A program made the translations under genes and the position numbers. A DNA stretch of 64,000 bases, taken from NCBI RefSeq assembly GCF_004357765.1, contig NZ_SMTE01000002.1, positions 1 to 64,000 on the forward strand, written 5' to 3'. Below the pieces are notes generated by a model. That model had not been told where the DNA came from and made no database searches. It saw only the letters and a program-made list of their open reading frames with translations. Source of the DNA: Pseudomonas putida (GTDB lineage Bacteria > Pseudomonadota > Gammaproteobacteria > Pseudomonadales > Pseudomonadaceae). This document shows, one piece after another, positions 9,752 to 18,236 of the stretch. The first letter of the stretch is position 1; each line of letters starts with the position of its first letter.

Positions 9752-10208
9752 GATGCTGGAACTCTCCCTGAAAGATCATGGCTGGTCTCCAATGGCCAAT
9801 GCAGGCAACGCAACCTGCCCGCACTTCAGCGACAGCGCCTGAAGAGGGAAACCTGTCTCGCTGATGCTGACCGAGGCGCCAGTATAAGCCGCGCCGGACG
9901 GCTGGCTGTTAGGCGAAAAAGCGGGCGATCGGCGGATAAACGCCGAGGGTAGGCTCACCCAGGAGGTTTCTACTGGAGCACTCGATGAGCCAGACAGGCG
10001 GCAGCTTGCACAAGCGATGACATGGCCGACACATTGCTTCCGCAAATAAGGCAGGTTAAAGCGAAGGATCTACATCGCCCTTCGCCTTTGGAGCAGGACC
10101 CAAAGCCCAGCGACGACCGTCAGTCCGGCGATCTACGGCGCCCATGGCACAGGTTTGGGGCAGCGCTACACTACAGCCTCCGCTCCCCATTCTCGAAGGT
10201 ATGCCGCA
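9752..10208. other. 457-base region without a recognisable gene
   Basis: No convincing gene. An 11-codon frame (ATG at 9984, TGA at 10017-10019) has GGAG eight bases upstream. A hairpin GCGAAGG / CCTTCGC lies at 10061-10085. The left end must contain the promoter of the ArsR-type gene and the right end that of the small protein at 10209. Confidence 0.4.
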
Positions 10209-10409
10209 ATGAAAATTGTCGTCAGTGCTTCGAACCAGAGCCCCACCCCCCGTTGGCAGGTGAGGCTCGACGAGCACGTGGTGAATTTCCGCAGCGAGGC
10301 CGAAGCACGCGCCTTCGTCGCTACGCTCGAAACCCGACTGAATGCGCCCCACGTCCTTACGCAGCAAGCCTCCTGGCCTGCAGACGCCGGGTCAGCAGCG
10401 CGACACTGA
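10209..10409 (+). CDS. Small hypothetical protein (66 aa)
   Basis: A 66-residue soluble protein of unknown function. It begins MKIVVSASNQSPTPRWQV, followed by a short basic/acidic region with VNFRSEAEARAFVATLE. The start is chosen because a GAAGG lies about nine bases upstream. Its last 53 bases overlap the 3' end of the MFS gene on the opposite strand, so part of the C-terminus is constrained by that gene. The N-terminal half outside the overlap reads like a real protein with Pseudomonas codon use. I do not recognise a characterised domain. Confidence 0.55.
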   Translation: MKIVVSASNQSPTPRWQVRLDEHVVNFRSEAEARAFVATLETRLNAPHVLTQQASWPADAGSAARH

Positions 10410-11541
10410 CCACCAGTGCACCGCACAGGCTGATGACCAGGCTCATCGGCACAGCGCTGCCATCGTGCAGCAGCCCCACCAGCGCCGCGGCACCCGCCGC
10501 GACACTGAACTGCAGACAGCCCATCAGTGCCGAAGCGCTTCCAGCTCTGTCCCCCTGCCCGTTCATGGCGCAGGCGGCGGCGTTGGGGATGATGCAACCC
10601 AGGCTGGAAATGCACACGAACAGCGGAACCAGCAGCATCCACAGGTGCGCCGGGCGCGAGGCCGCGACCGCCAGCAGCAGCACTCCAGCCGCCAGGTAGA
10701 CACCTACCGCACGCACCAGCAGCCAGCCCGGTCCGCGCCTGGAGAGCAACCTCGCATTAACCTGGGCGACCAGGATGAAACCGGCTGCGTTAGTGCCGAA
10801 CAACCAGCCGAAGTGTTCGGCCGGCACGCCATAGAGCTTGATGAAGATGAACGGCGAACCGGCGATGTAGGCGAACATGCCGGCCATGGCGATACCGCCG
10901 GTGAACGCATGGCCCAGAAACACCCGGTCACTCGCCAAACGCAGGTACTGGCGCAGCGCTCCCGACAAGGGCTGGCGCGGCACGTGGGCCGGCAGGCTTT
11001 CCGGCAAGCCCAGGCTCACCGCCAGCAGGGCTGCAGCGCTGAACAGGCCCAAGACAAGGAAGATCGACTGCCAACCGGCCAGATTGACCAACGCGCCACC
11101 GAGCATCGGCGCCAGGATGGGCGCTAGCCCCATCACCAGCATGAGCTGCGAGAACACCTTGGCCGACCCCACCGCGTCACAGTTGTCGCTGACGATCGCC
11201 CGCGACAGGACCATACCCGCACATCCCCCCAGGGCCTGGACGAAACGAGCCATGATCAGCGTGTCGAGATTGGGTGCATAGGCACAGGCCAACGATGCCA
11301 GGGTGAACAGCGTCACGCCGAACAGCAGTGGCTTACGTCGGCCAAATCGGTCGGCTATCGGGCCATAGGCCAGTTGGCCGATCGAAAGCCCCAGGAAATA
11401 GACAGCCAGGGTGGACTGTACGTGTTGTTCATCGGTGGCGAACGCCTGTGCCATGGCCGGGAAGGCAGGCAGGTAGAAGTCGATCGCCAGAGGCCCGAAC
11501 GCACTGAGTGCGCCCAGGATCAGGACCATTCGAAGGTTCAT
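10357..11541 (-). CDS. Bcr/CflA-family multidrug efflux MFS transporter
   Basis: A 394-residue inner-membrane transporter with about 12 hydrophobic segments. The N-terminus LGALSAFGPLAIDFYLPAFP and the loop GPIADRFGRRKPLL are diagnostic of Bcr/CflA drug:proton antiporters. Known relatives export bicyclomycin, chloramphenicol, sulfonamides or cysteine; the substrate here cannot be inferred. The ATG at 11541 is preferred over an upstream one because the protein then starts at the family's conserved MNLRMVLILG-type N-terminus. It converges with the 66-residue protein gene, overlapping it by 53 bases. Confidence 0.9.
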   Translation of the reverse strand: MNLRMVLILGALSAFGPLAIDFYLPAFPAMAQAFATDEQHVQSTLAVYFLGLSIGQLAYGPIADRFGRRKPLLFGVTLFTLASLACAYAPNLDTLIMARFVQALGGCAGMVLSRAIVSDNCDAVGSAKVFSQLMLVMGLAPILAPMLGGALVNLAGWQSIFLVLGLFSAAALLAVSLGLPESLPAHVPRQPLSGALRQYLRLASDRVFLGHAFTGGIAMAGMFAYIAGSPFIFIKLYGVPAEHFGWLFGTNAAGFILVAQVNARLLSRRGPGWLLVRAVGVYLAAGVLLLAVAASRPAHLWMLLVPLFVCISSLGCIIPNAAACAMNGQGDRAGSASALMGCLQFSVAAGAAALVGLLHDGSAVPMSLVISLCGALVVSVALLTRRLQARRLAA

Positions 11542-11647
11542 GGATAATCCATAGCAAGCTAAGCAAACCACTCATTCTACCTGCTGTGGACCCCTCCGGG
11601 ATGAAAACATTTGCGCCAGACAAGGGGCTGGGATCAGCCCCCGTCGG

Positions 11648-11845
11648 TTACGCCGGAGTCGCCGCGTAACCCTCCTCGCGAATCGCCGCCAACAGGGTTT
11701 CGCTCGGCAGGGTACTCTGCACCCTGACTTGCTGGCCCGCCAGATCGACCTCCACCTGCGCCTGGGCATCAAGATTCTGCAGCGCGCGGGTGACAGCCTT
11801 CACGCAATGGCCACAGGTCATGCCTTGTACATTGAACACTTGCAT
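11648..11845 (-). CDS. copZ: CopZ-like copper chaperone (HMA domain)
   Basis: A 65-residue single heavy-metal-associated domain. The Cu(I) motif GMTCGHC is at residues 8-14, and it ends EEGYAATPA. Such proteins carry Cu(I) through the cytosol to P-type ATPases or to CueR. The gene has its own CueR-type promoter (11873-11903), nearly identical to that of cueA, which supports a function in copper tolerance rather than mercury or other metals. Confidence 0.92.
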   Translation of the reverse strand: MQVFNVQGMTCGHCVKAVTRALQNLDAQAQVEVDLAGQQVRVQSTLPSETLLAAIREEGYAATPA

Positions 11846-11872
11846 GGACTCGCCTCCTTCAGGGTTTTGCGC

Positions 11873-11903
11873 AGTTTCAAGCTTGCCACTAGGTCAAGGT
11901 CAA
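11873..11903 (-). promoter_or_regulatory. CueR-type promoter/operator of copZ
   Basis: On the minus strand, -35 TTGACC (11898-11903) is separated by 19 bases from -10 GAAACT (11873-11878). The long spacer carries the dyad ACCTTGACC / TGGCAAGCT. An over-long spacer with an internal dyad is the hallmark of MerR-family activation. Layout and bases match the cueA promoter at 17 of 21 operator positions. Confidence 0.8.
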
Positions 11904-11990
11904 GTTCTGTGGCCAACGGTCGGGGTGGAAATCCGCGCGCGGGTCGGCCAAGCTGCGCCATTGACGATTTTTGCAAGCAGGAGATTCATC

Positions 11991-12377
11991 ATGTTCAAGG
12001 CAGCAATAGGCCTTGTCGGGTTACTCGGTGCACTGGCCGCCGTGCCGCCGGTCAACGCCGAAGGAAACTCGGAGTACGGCGTGCTGATCATTTCCCGGGA
12101 ACGCCTGGAAGTGGCCACTAGCTGCGAAATCGGCATCTACCTCAACGACCAACTGGCCGGTCGCCTGTTTCAGGAACAGTCGACGTCTTTCAATCTGCCG
12201 CCCGGATCGGTAGATGTGCGGCTGCGCCTGCTGCCTGGCCAGGCGCCCGGTTGCGCCCCAGGCGTCGAGGACCAGCGCAGCACGCGCCTGACCCTGCACG
12301 CCGGGCAGATCAGCAAATACCGCATTGCGGTGAGCCCGGCGGGCTTCGAGCTCAAGCGAGCCAATCTGGGCTATTGA
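11991..12377 (+). CDS. Exported protein of unknown function in the copper cluster
   Basis: A 128-residue protein with a signal peptide (hydrophobic residues 5-18, probable cleavage after VNA at 21-23). The mature part is a small beta-rich domain with two cysteines, C45 and C88, that could form one disulfide. The segment GVLIISRERLEVATSCEIGIYLNDQLAGRL resembles the beta-sandwich start of small periplasmic proteins of unknown function. An AGGAG precedes the ATG. It lies between the divergent copZ promoter and cueA, and its stop codon falls inside the cueA promoter. A role in copper handling is possible by position, but no metal-binding motif is visible. Confidence 0.7.
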   Translation: MFKAAIGLVGLLGALAAVPPVNAEGNSEYGVLIISRERLEVATSCEIGIYLNDQLAGRLFQEQSTSFNLPPGSVDVRLRLLPGQAPGCAPGVEDQRSTRLTLHAGQISKYRIAVSPAGFELKRANLGY

Positions 12378-12404
12378 CCTTGACCGCATGGCAAGGTTGA
12401 AGCT
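12374..12404 (+). promoter_or_regulatory. CueR-type promoter/operator of cueA-cueR
   Basis: -35 TTGACC (12374-12379) and -10 GAAGCT (12399-12404) are 19 bases apart. The dyad ACCTTGACC / TGGCAAGGT at 12377-12397 occupies the spacer. The -35 overlaps the stop codon of the preceding gene. This is the MerR/CueR layout and it duplicates the copZ promoter. Confidence 0.85.
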
Positions 12405-12430
12405 GGGGGCCTGAACAAAGGAGCTGTGCC

Positions 12431-14830
12431 ATGCCCGCATCCACAACTTTCGACCTCCCCATCTCCGGCATGACCTGCGCCAGTTGCGCTGGGCGTGTCG
12501 AACGCGCCTTGCGCAAGGTCAACGGCGCCGAGCAGGTCAGCGTCAACCTCGCCAGCGAACGCGCACGGGTCCAGGCGCCGGCCGACAGTCTGCCCGCCCT
12601 GGTCGCCGCGGTCCGCGATGCCGGCTACCAGGTACCCAGCCGCACCGTCGAACTGCAGGTCGCCGGCATGACCTGCGCCAGTTGCGTAGGCCGCGTCGAA
12701 CGTGCCCTGGGCAAGCTCGACGGGGTCGAACAGGCCACGGTCAATCTGGCCAGCGAGCGCGCCCACGTCGAAGTGCTCGCCGGGGTCGACGACAACCAAT
12801 TGATCGCCGCCATCGAAAAGGCCGGCTACAGCGCCAGCCTGGCTCACGCCCATCAGGATGAGCAGACCGATGCCCGCCGGCGCTTGCGTCGCGAGCGCCT
12901 TGCCGTGGCAGCGGCCCTGCTGCTGGCCTTGCCTCTGGTGCTGCCGATGCTGGTGCAGCCGTTCGGCGTGCACTGGATGTTGCCGGCCTGGGCGCAGTGG
13001 CTACTGGCGACGCCGGTGCAGTTCATCCTCGGCGCCCGGTTCTATGTGGCCGCCTGGAAGGCCGTGCGCGCCGGCACCGGCAACATGGACCTGCTGGTGG
13101 CCCTGGGCACCAGCGCCGGATATGGCCTTAGCCTCTATCAATGGGCCCAAGCGCCAGTCGGTCATGCACCGCACCTCTACTTCGAAGCCTCTGCCGTGGT
13201 CATTGCCCTGGTGTTGCTTGGCAAATACCTGGAGAGCCGCGCCAAACGCCAGACCGCCAGCGCCATCCGCGCCCTCGAGGCCCTGCGACCTGAACGCGCC
13301 TGGCGGGTAGTCGACGGTCAGGAAGAGGAAGTCGCCATCAGCCAGTTGCGCCTGGGCGACCTGGTCGTGGTGAAACCCGGCGAACGCTTTCCGGTCGATG
13401 GCAGCGTCGAAGATGGCAGTAGCCATGCCGACGAAGCCTTGATCAGCGGCGAAAGCCTGCCGGTGCCCAAGCGACCGGGGGACAACGTCACCGGCGGTGC
13501 GATCAACGGCGAGGGTCGACTGCTGGTGCGCACCCTGGCCTTGGGTACCGAGACCGTGCTGGCGCGCATCATTCGTCTGGTCGAGGATGCCCAGGCGGCC
13601 AAGGCGCCGATCCAGAAGCTGGTAGACCGCGTCAGCCAGGTCTTCGTCCCAGCGGTGCTGGTGCTGGCGCTGCTCACCCTGTTCGGCTGGTGGCTGGCTG
13701 GCGCGCCGCTGGAAACTGCGTTGATCAACGCCGTCGCCGTGCTGGTGATCGCCTGCCCCTGCGCCTTGGGTCTGGCTACCCCGGCGGCGATCATGGCTGG
13801 CACCGGGGTCGCCGCACGCCACGGTATCCTGATCAAGGACGCCGAGGCCCTGGAGCGGGCCCACGCTGTGAACCGCGTTGTCTTCGACAAGACCGGTACC
13901 CTCACCTCCGGCAGCCCGACGGTGGTGCATAGCCAGGCCGTGGTCGGCGATAGCGATCAGTTGCTGATGCTCGCTGGTGCCCTGCAACGCGGTAGCGAGC
14001 ATCCGCTGGCCAAGGCCGTGCTCGCTGCGTGCGCCGAACGCGGCTTGCAGGTACCAAGCGCCGAACACAGCCAGGCCCTGACCGGCCGCGGCATAGCAGG
14101 TACCGTGGAGCAACGTGAACTGGCCTTGGGTAACCGCCGCCTGCTCGACGAAAGCCACCTGCCCGCCGATGACCTGGCGACCCAGGCCGCGCATTGGGAA
14201 GCCGAGGGACGCACCCTGTCATGGCTGATCGAGCGGGGCAGCCAACCCCGAGTACTGGGCCTGTTCGCCTTCGGCGACAGCCTCAAGCCCGGGGCCGAGG
14301 CAGCCATCGCCGCGTTGCATGCAAGGCACATCAGCAGCCACCTGCTGACCGGCGACAATCGCGGCAGCGCCAGGGTGGTGGCCGAGCAGTTGGGCATCGA
14401 CGATGTGCACGCCGAAGTGCTGCCCGCCGACAAGGCGGCGACCGTGGCGGCGCTCAAGCGAGACGGTGTTGTGGCGATGGTCGGCGACGGCATCAACGAT
14501 GCCCCGGCCCTGGCCGCAGCCGATATCGGCATCGCCATGGGCGGCGGCACCGATGTCGCCATGCAGGCCGCCGGCATCACGCTGATGCGCGGCGATCCGC
14601 GCCTGGTCCCGGCCGCTCTGGAAATCAGCCGCAAGACCTACGCGAAAATTCGCCAGAACCTGTTCTGGGCGTTCATCTACAACCTGGTGGGCATCCCCCT
14701 CGCCGCGCTCGGCTACCTCAACCCCGTACTGGCCGGTGCGGCCATGGCGCTGTCGAGTGTCAGCGTGGTGAGCAACGCGCTGTGGCTCAAGACCTGGAAA
14801 CCCGCCCAAGACCCCCAGGAGGCACCATGA
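12431..14830 (+). CDS. cueA: Copper-exporting P1B-type ATPase CueA
   Basis: A 799-residue inner-membrane Cu(I) exporter. Two N-terminal heavy-metal domains carry GMTCASC (cysteine pairs C16/C19 and C82/C85). Transmembrane segments follow from about residue 155. The channel motif CPC is at 442-444, the phosphorylation motif DKTGT starts at D486, and the hinge [10 protein letters not shown] is present. The signature CPC with two TCASC domains indicates Cu(I)/Ag(I) rather than Zn/Cd. AAGGAG precedes the ATG. The last codons overlap cueR in ATGA, so the pump and its sensor are translationally coupled and both lie behind the CueR-type promoter. Confidence 0.96.
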   Translation: MPASTTFDLPISGMTCASCAGRVERALRKVNGAEQVSVNLASERARVQAPADSLPALVAAVRDAGYQVPSRTVELQVAGMTCASCVGRVERALGKLDGVEQATVNLASERAHVEVLAGVDDNQLIAAIEKAGYSASLAHAHQDEQTDARRRLRRERLAVAAALLLALPLVLPMLVQPFGVHWMLPAWAQWLLATPVQFILGARFYVAAWKAVRAGTGNMDLLVALGTSAGYGLSLYQWAQAPVGHAPHLYFEASAVVIALVLLGKYLESRAKRQTASAIRALEALRPERAWRVVDGQEEEVAISQLRLGDLVVVKPGERFPVDGSVEDGSSHADEALISGESLPVPKRPGDNVTGGAINGEGRLLVRTLALGTETVLARIIRLVEDAQAAKAPIQKLVDRVSQVFVPAVLVLALLTLFGWWLAGAPLETALINAVAVLVIACPCALGLATPAAIMAGTGVAARHGILIKDAEALERAHAVNRVVFDKTGTLTSGSPTVVHSQAVVGDSDQLLMLAGALQRGSEHPLAKAVLAACAERGLQVPSAEHSQALTGRGIAGTVEQRELALGNRRLLDESHLPADDLATQAAHWEAEGRTLSWLIERGSQPRVLGLFAFGDSLKPGAEAAIAALHARHISSHLLTGDNRGSARVVAEQLGIDDVHAEVLPADKAATVAALKRDGVVAMVGDGINDAPALAAADIGIAMGGGTDVAMQAAGITLMRGDPRLVPAALEISRKTYAKIRQNLFWAFIYNLVGIPLAALGYLNPVLAGAAMALSSVSVVSNALWLKTWKPAQDPQEAP

Positions 14831-15231
14831 ACATTGGCCAGGCGGCACGCCGAACCGGGCTCAGCACCAAGATGATCCGCTACTACGAATCCATCGGCCT
14901 ACTCAAGCCGGCCACCCGCAGCGACAGCGGCTACCGTCTTTACCAAGCGCAGGACCTGCACGTCCTGGCCTTCATCAAGCGCTCGCGCGACTTGGGCTTC
15001 TCCCTGGACGAGGTCGGCAAGCTGCTGGCACTGTGGCAGGACCGCCAGCGCGCCAGCGCTGATGTCAAGGCTCTGGCCGTGCAGCACATCGATGCCCTCA
15101 ATCAGCGTATCGAGGAATTGGTAGGGCTGCGCGACACGCTCTCTGAACTGATCACCCATTGCCAAGGCGACGACCGCCCCGATTGCCCGATTCTAAAGGA
15201 CCTGGCCAACGGCGGTGAGTGCTGCCGATGA
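14827..15231 (+). CDS. cueR: MerR-family copper-responsive regulator CueR
   Basis: A 134-residue MerR-family activator. The helix-turn-helix [20 protein letters not shown] opens the protein, followed by the coiled dimerisation helix. The metal loop [12 protein letters not shown] has two cysteines with CueR spacing for linear Cu(I), and the tail ends in CC. It overlaps cueA by four bases. The two CueR-type dyads at copZ and cueA are its likely targets, making the cluster self-regulated. Confidence 0.94.
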   Translation: MNIGQAARRTGLSTKMIRYYESIGLLKPATRSDSGYRLYQAQDLHVLAFIKRSRDLGFSLDEVGKLLALWQDRQRASADVKALAVQHIDALNQRIEELVGLRDTLSELITHCQGDDRPDCPILKDLANGGECCR

Positions 15232-15248
15232 GCCCGAAAGGGCTTTTT
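15231..15248 (+). terminator. Terminator after cueR
   Basis: AGCCC-GAAA-GGGCT followed by TTTT, starting within the cueR stop codon. The stem is short but has a stable GAAA loop and a T-run. Confidence 0.75.
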
Positions 15249-15324
15249 GGTATGCCATATTAGCCTAAACGCGACACCTTCCTCTCTCCCCACGCCTTCG
15301 CCCCATAAATACGGGCATCGACGC

Positions 15325-15351
15325 TCAATCAAACCGGAATGCTGCCGATGC
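15325..15351 (+). promoter_or_regulatory. Sigma-28 (FliA) promoter of the chemoreceptor gene
   Basis: TCAATCAA (15325-15332), 11 bases, GCCGATGC (15344-15351). This matches the FliA form TAAAGTTT-N11-GCCGATAA in spacing and in the GCCGAT core, and lies 50 bases before the chemoreceptor ATG. Flagellar sigma factor control is expected for a chemotaxis receptor. Confidence 0.7.
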
Positions 15352-15400
15352 AGTGTCTACCTGCCTCGCGTGTCGAAAAAAATAAATTCCGGGAGCGTCG

Positions 15401-17344
15401 ATGAACATCAAACAGAAACTGACCTGGGCCTTCGCCGTCATCGCCGGCCTGCCCATCGTCCTCGTGGCCACCTTGGTGGTCATCAACCTGCGCGGCGAGG
15501 CCCGCGACGATTTCCTCGACAACAGCAGCCGGGAAATCCGCCAGGTCGGCAACGCCATGAACATCTTCTTCCAAGGTATCGACCAGAACGTCGACTACCT
15601 TGCCGCCCAGCCACTGGTCGCCAGCACGGGCAACAACCTGAACAAGTTCATGAGCGCCAACCCGTCCTACGAGCTGGGCGAGCAGGATCGGCAATTGCTG
15701 GATGTGTTCACCCGTTTGGCCGAATCGCACCCGGGCTACGCCTATGTGGCCTACGGCGTCAACGATGGCGGCTATGTCGGCTGGCCAGCCGGACAAAAGT
15801 TCGTCAACTACGATCCTCGCCCGCGCCCCTGGTACCAACTGGCCATGGCCAACCCCGGCAAGACCGTTCGCACCAGCGCCTATTACTGGGCCCCCGACGA
15901 CGCCGTGCTGATCAGCACCGTGCGCGCCGTGCCCAACCAGCTGGGCAACCCGGGCGGGGTGGTCAACATCGACGTCTCGCTCAAGGGCCTGACCGAAATC
16001 GTCAAGCAGATCAAGCTCGGTGAGAGCGGCTACCTGATGCTGGTGGAGAACAACGGCAACGTCATGGTCGATCCACGCGATGACAGCCACAACTTCAAGC
16101 AACTGGACAGCTTCGGCGGCGGCTACAGCGAACTGGCCAAGGCTGGCAAAGGCCTGGTCGAAGTGGAGATCGATGGTGTGCGCTACATGGCCAACGTCTA
16201 TCCCGACGCGAAACTGGGTTGGACCTTCATCGGCCTGATCCAACAGAGCGAAGTGATGGAAACCACCACCCGCCTGACCTGGCTGATCGGCACCATCGCC
16301 CTGGTACTGGCGGCACTGTTCGCCGTGGTCGGCGCCGCTTTCGCCAAACTCATCGTGCGCCCGATCAACAGTGTCACCAATGGCCTGGAGGACATCGCCC
16401 AGGGCGAAGGCGACCTGACCCGCAGCCTGGAGATTCGCGGCCGCGACGAAACCGCGCAACTGGCCAGCTGGTTCAACCAGTTCCTTGGCGCGATCCGCAG
16501 CCTCATCCAACACATCGGCAGCGCTGCCAGCAACATCCTCAGCACCTCGAGCAGCTCGACCCGGGTGTCCAACGACATGGCCGAAGCCGCCGGTCGCCAG
16601 CGCGAAGCCGTGGACATGGTGTCCACCGCCTTCCATGAAATGGTCGCCACTGCCAACGAGGTCGCGCGCTCCTGCAGTCAGGCCGCGCAGTCGGCCGACA
16701 GTGGCCAGCAGCAAGCCCGCGAAGGTCAGCAACAGATCGACGCGGCGGTGCACAGTGTCGACCGTCTGAGCCAGGAGATCGAGCAATCGGCCCAGTCGAT
16801 CCAGCAACTGGAGCGCGACAGCAACGCCATCCAGTCGATCCTCGGCACCATCCGCTCGATCGCCGAGCAGACCAACCTGCTGGCCCTCAATGCCGCCATC
16901 GAAGCGGCGCGCGCGGGTGAACAAGGCCGCGGCTTCGCCGTGGTCGCCGACGAGGTACGCGCGCTGGCCAAGCGCACCGCCGACTCCACCGCGGAGATCG
17001 ACGGCCTGCTGGGCAACCTGGCCAGTCGTACCGCCGAAGTGGCCGAGCAGATGCACGCCAGCCTGGAAGTGTCGCAGCAGTCGGTGAGTCGCATTGGCCT
17101 GGCCCGGGACAGTTTCGGGCAGATCCGCGAGTCGGTGGATGTGATCCGCGACATGAACACACAGATCGCTACAGCGGCGGAGGAGCAGCATCAGGTGGCC
17201 GAGGACATCAACCGCCACATCAGCCAGATCCATGGCGATGCGCAACTGGTGGCCGAGCTGGCCCAGGCGGCGCGTCAGGACTCCGAAAGCCTGGCTGGGC
17301 TGTCCAACGAACTGGATTCGCTGGTGCGGCGGTTCAGGACCTGA
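15401..17344 (+). CDS. Methyl-accepting chemotaxis protein, dCACHE sensor
   Basis: A 647-residue transmembrane chemoreceptor. TM1 is at about 10-31, a large periplasmic domain at 35-280, TM2 at about 288-310, then HAMP and a cytoplasmic coiled coil with the highly conserved tip [20 protein letters not shown] at about 488-507. The periplasmic domain has the double-CACHE signature, including YDPRPRPWY and a later [11 protein letters not shown]. The R-x-W-Y pattern is part of the pocket used by PctA-type amino-acid receptors, so amino acids or amines are plausible ligands (inference). A sigma-28 promoter lies upstream. Confidence 0.92.
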   Translation: MNIKQKLTWAFAVIAGLPIVLVATLVVINLRGEARDDFLDNSSREIRQVGNAMNIFFQGIDQNVDYLAAQPLVASTGNNLNKFMSANPSYELGEQDRQLLDVFTRLAESHPGYAYVAYGVNDGGYVGWPAGQKFVNYDPRPRPWYQLAMANPGKTVRTSAYYWAPDDAVLISTVRAVPNQLGNPGGVVNIDVSLKGLTEIVKQIKLGESGYLMLVENNGNVMVDPRDDSHNFKQLDSFGGGYSELAKAGKGLVEVEIDGVRYMANVYPDAKLGWTFIGLIQQSEVMETTTRLTWLIGTIALVLAALFAVVGAAFAKLIVRPINSVTNGLEDIAQGEGDLTRSLEIRGRDETAQLASWFNQFLGAIRSLIQHIGSAASNILSTSSSSTRVSNDMAEAAGRQREAVDMVSTAFHEMVATANEVARSCSQAAQSADSGQQQAREGQQQIDAAVHSVDRLSQEIEQSAQSIQQLERDSNAIQSILGTIRSIAEQTNLLALNAAIEAARAGEQGRGFAVVADEVRALAKRTADSTAEIDGLLGNLASRTAEVAEQMHASLEVSQQSVSRIGLARDSFGQIRESVDVIRDMNTQIATAAEEQHQVAEDINRHISQIHGDAQLVAELAQAARQDSESLAGLSNELDSLVRRFRT

Positions 17345-17355
17345 GTGGTTGTGAA

Positions 17356-17419
17356 GGTTGTAGTGCCGCGCAGTTCGAGCGCCGCCCACGCGGCGCATCG
17401 CGGGTAAGCCCCTACAACC
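17356..17419. repeat. Nested inverted repeat between convergent genes
   Basis: GGTTGTAG (17356-17363) pairs with CTACAACC (17412-17419). Inside is a second dyad, GCGCCGC-CCAC-GCGGCGC (17379-17396). The inner dyad resembles the palindrome at 49788-49821, which suggests a genome-wide intergenic repeat. It sits between the chemoreceptor stop and the AraC-type gene stop and may terminate both. Confidence 0.6.
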
Positions 17420-18191
17420 GCAACTCCCCCGGCGTAGCCCCGAACAACTGCCTGAACGCCGCGATATACGCCGACGTGGATTCATAACCACACCCCAGCG
17501 CGGCATCCGTCACGCTCTCCCCGGCTTCCAGCAGCGCCAGCGACGTCAGCAGGCGCATACGCTGGCGCCAGTTACGGAAGCTCAACCCGGTCTCACGCTG
17601 GAACAGGCGCATCAAGGTCTTCTCCGAGCAACCCAGCTGCATCGCCCACTGCCCCAGCGTCTGCGCTTGGTCGGGGTGGGCGATCAAACCGTTGCACAGC
17701 GCCAGCAACCCCGGATGACGAGGCAGCGGCAGCGAGAACCCCACTTCGGGCAGCGTACGCAACTGGTCGAGCAACACTGCCACCAATCGCGCTTCGGCAC
17801 TGTCGCCTTCGGCGTAATCGGCAGGCATCAGGCAAAACTGCTTGATCAGCTCGCGGGCCAGGGGCGTGACCTCCAACACCCGACACCGTGGTGTCGCCCA
17901 AGGACAGGCATCGCGACGTACGTAGAGACTGCGCATCTCCGCCTGCCCCGACGTCACCACTTCGTGCTCGGCATCGGCTGGAATCCAGACGCCCCACTGC
18001 GGCGGTGCGAAGTAGCTGCCGTCGTCGGTGTAGACCCCCAGCACACCACTGATCGCATAGGAAAACTGCACCCAGTCGTGGCGATGACGGGTGGTCCAGG
18101 AGCCCGCGCCGAGGCTTTCGGCGCGTGCATAGAGTGGCCTGGGCAACTGCGCCAAGGCGGGGATGGGACGAGGAAGACCGAGGGTCGGCAT
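17412..18191 (-). CDS. AraC-family transcriptional regulator
   Basis: A 259-residue AraC/XylS regulator. An N-terminal cupin-like sensing region spans about 30-130 (TRHRHDWVQFSYAISGVLGV, then WIPADAEHEV). Two helix-turn-helix units follow at about 165-257 (LGCSEKTLMRLFQRETGLSF and ALGCGYESTSAYIAAFRQLF). The arrangement is like NimR/YeaM-type regulators, which control nearby exporters. Here the upstream gene on the same strand is a thiolase, 45 bases away, so it may regulate that fatty-acid-type cluster. The target is unproven. Confidence 0.88.
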   Translation of the reverse strand: MPTLGLPRPIPALAQLPRPLYARAESLGAGSWTTRHRHDWVQFSYAISGVLGVYTDDGSYFAPPQWGVWIPADAEHEVVTSGQAEMRSLYVRRDACPWATPRCRVLEVTPLARELIKQFCLMPADYAEGDSAEARLVAVLLDQLRTLPEVGFSLPLPRHPGLLALCNGLIAHPDQAQTLGQWAMQLGCSEKTLMRLFQRETGLSFRNWRQRMRLLTSLALLEAGESVTDAALGCGYESTSAYIAAFRQLFGATPGELRL

Positions 18192-18236
18192 GACGGTTTC
18201 TTCAAGTTCTGACCTGCCAAGCCTAACAGAGCCACG

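Noticed and set aside
15329-17506. 725-codon frame opposite the chemoreceptor
   Set aside because: Low-complexity His/Gly/Val/Asp composition and no domain; the plus-strand chemoreceptor explains the region fully.
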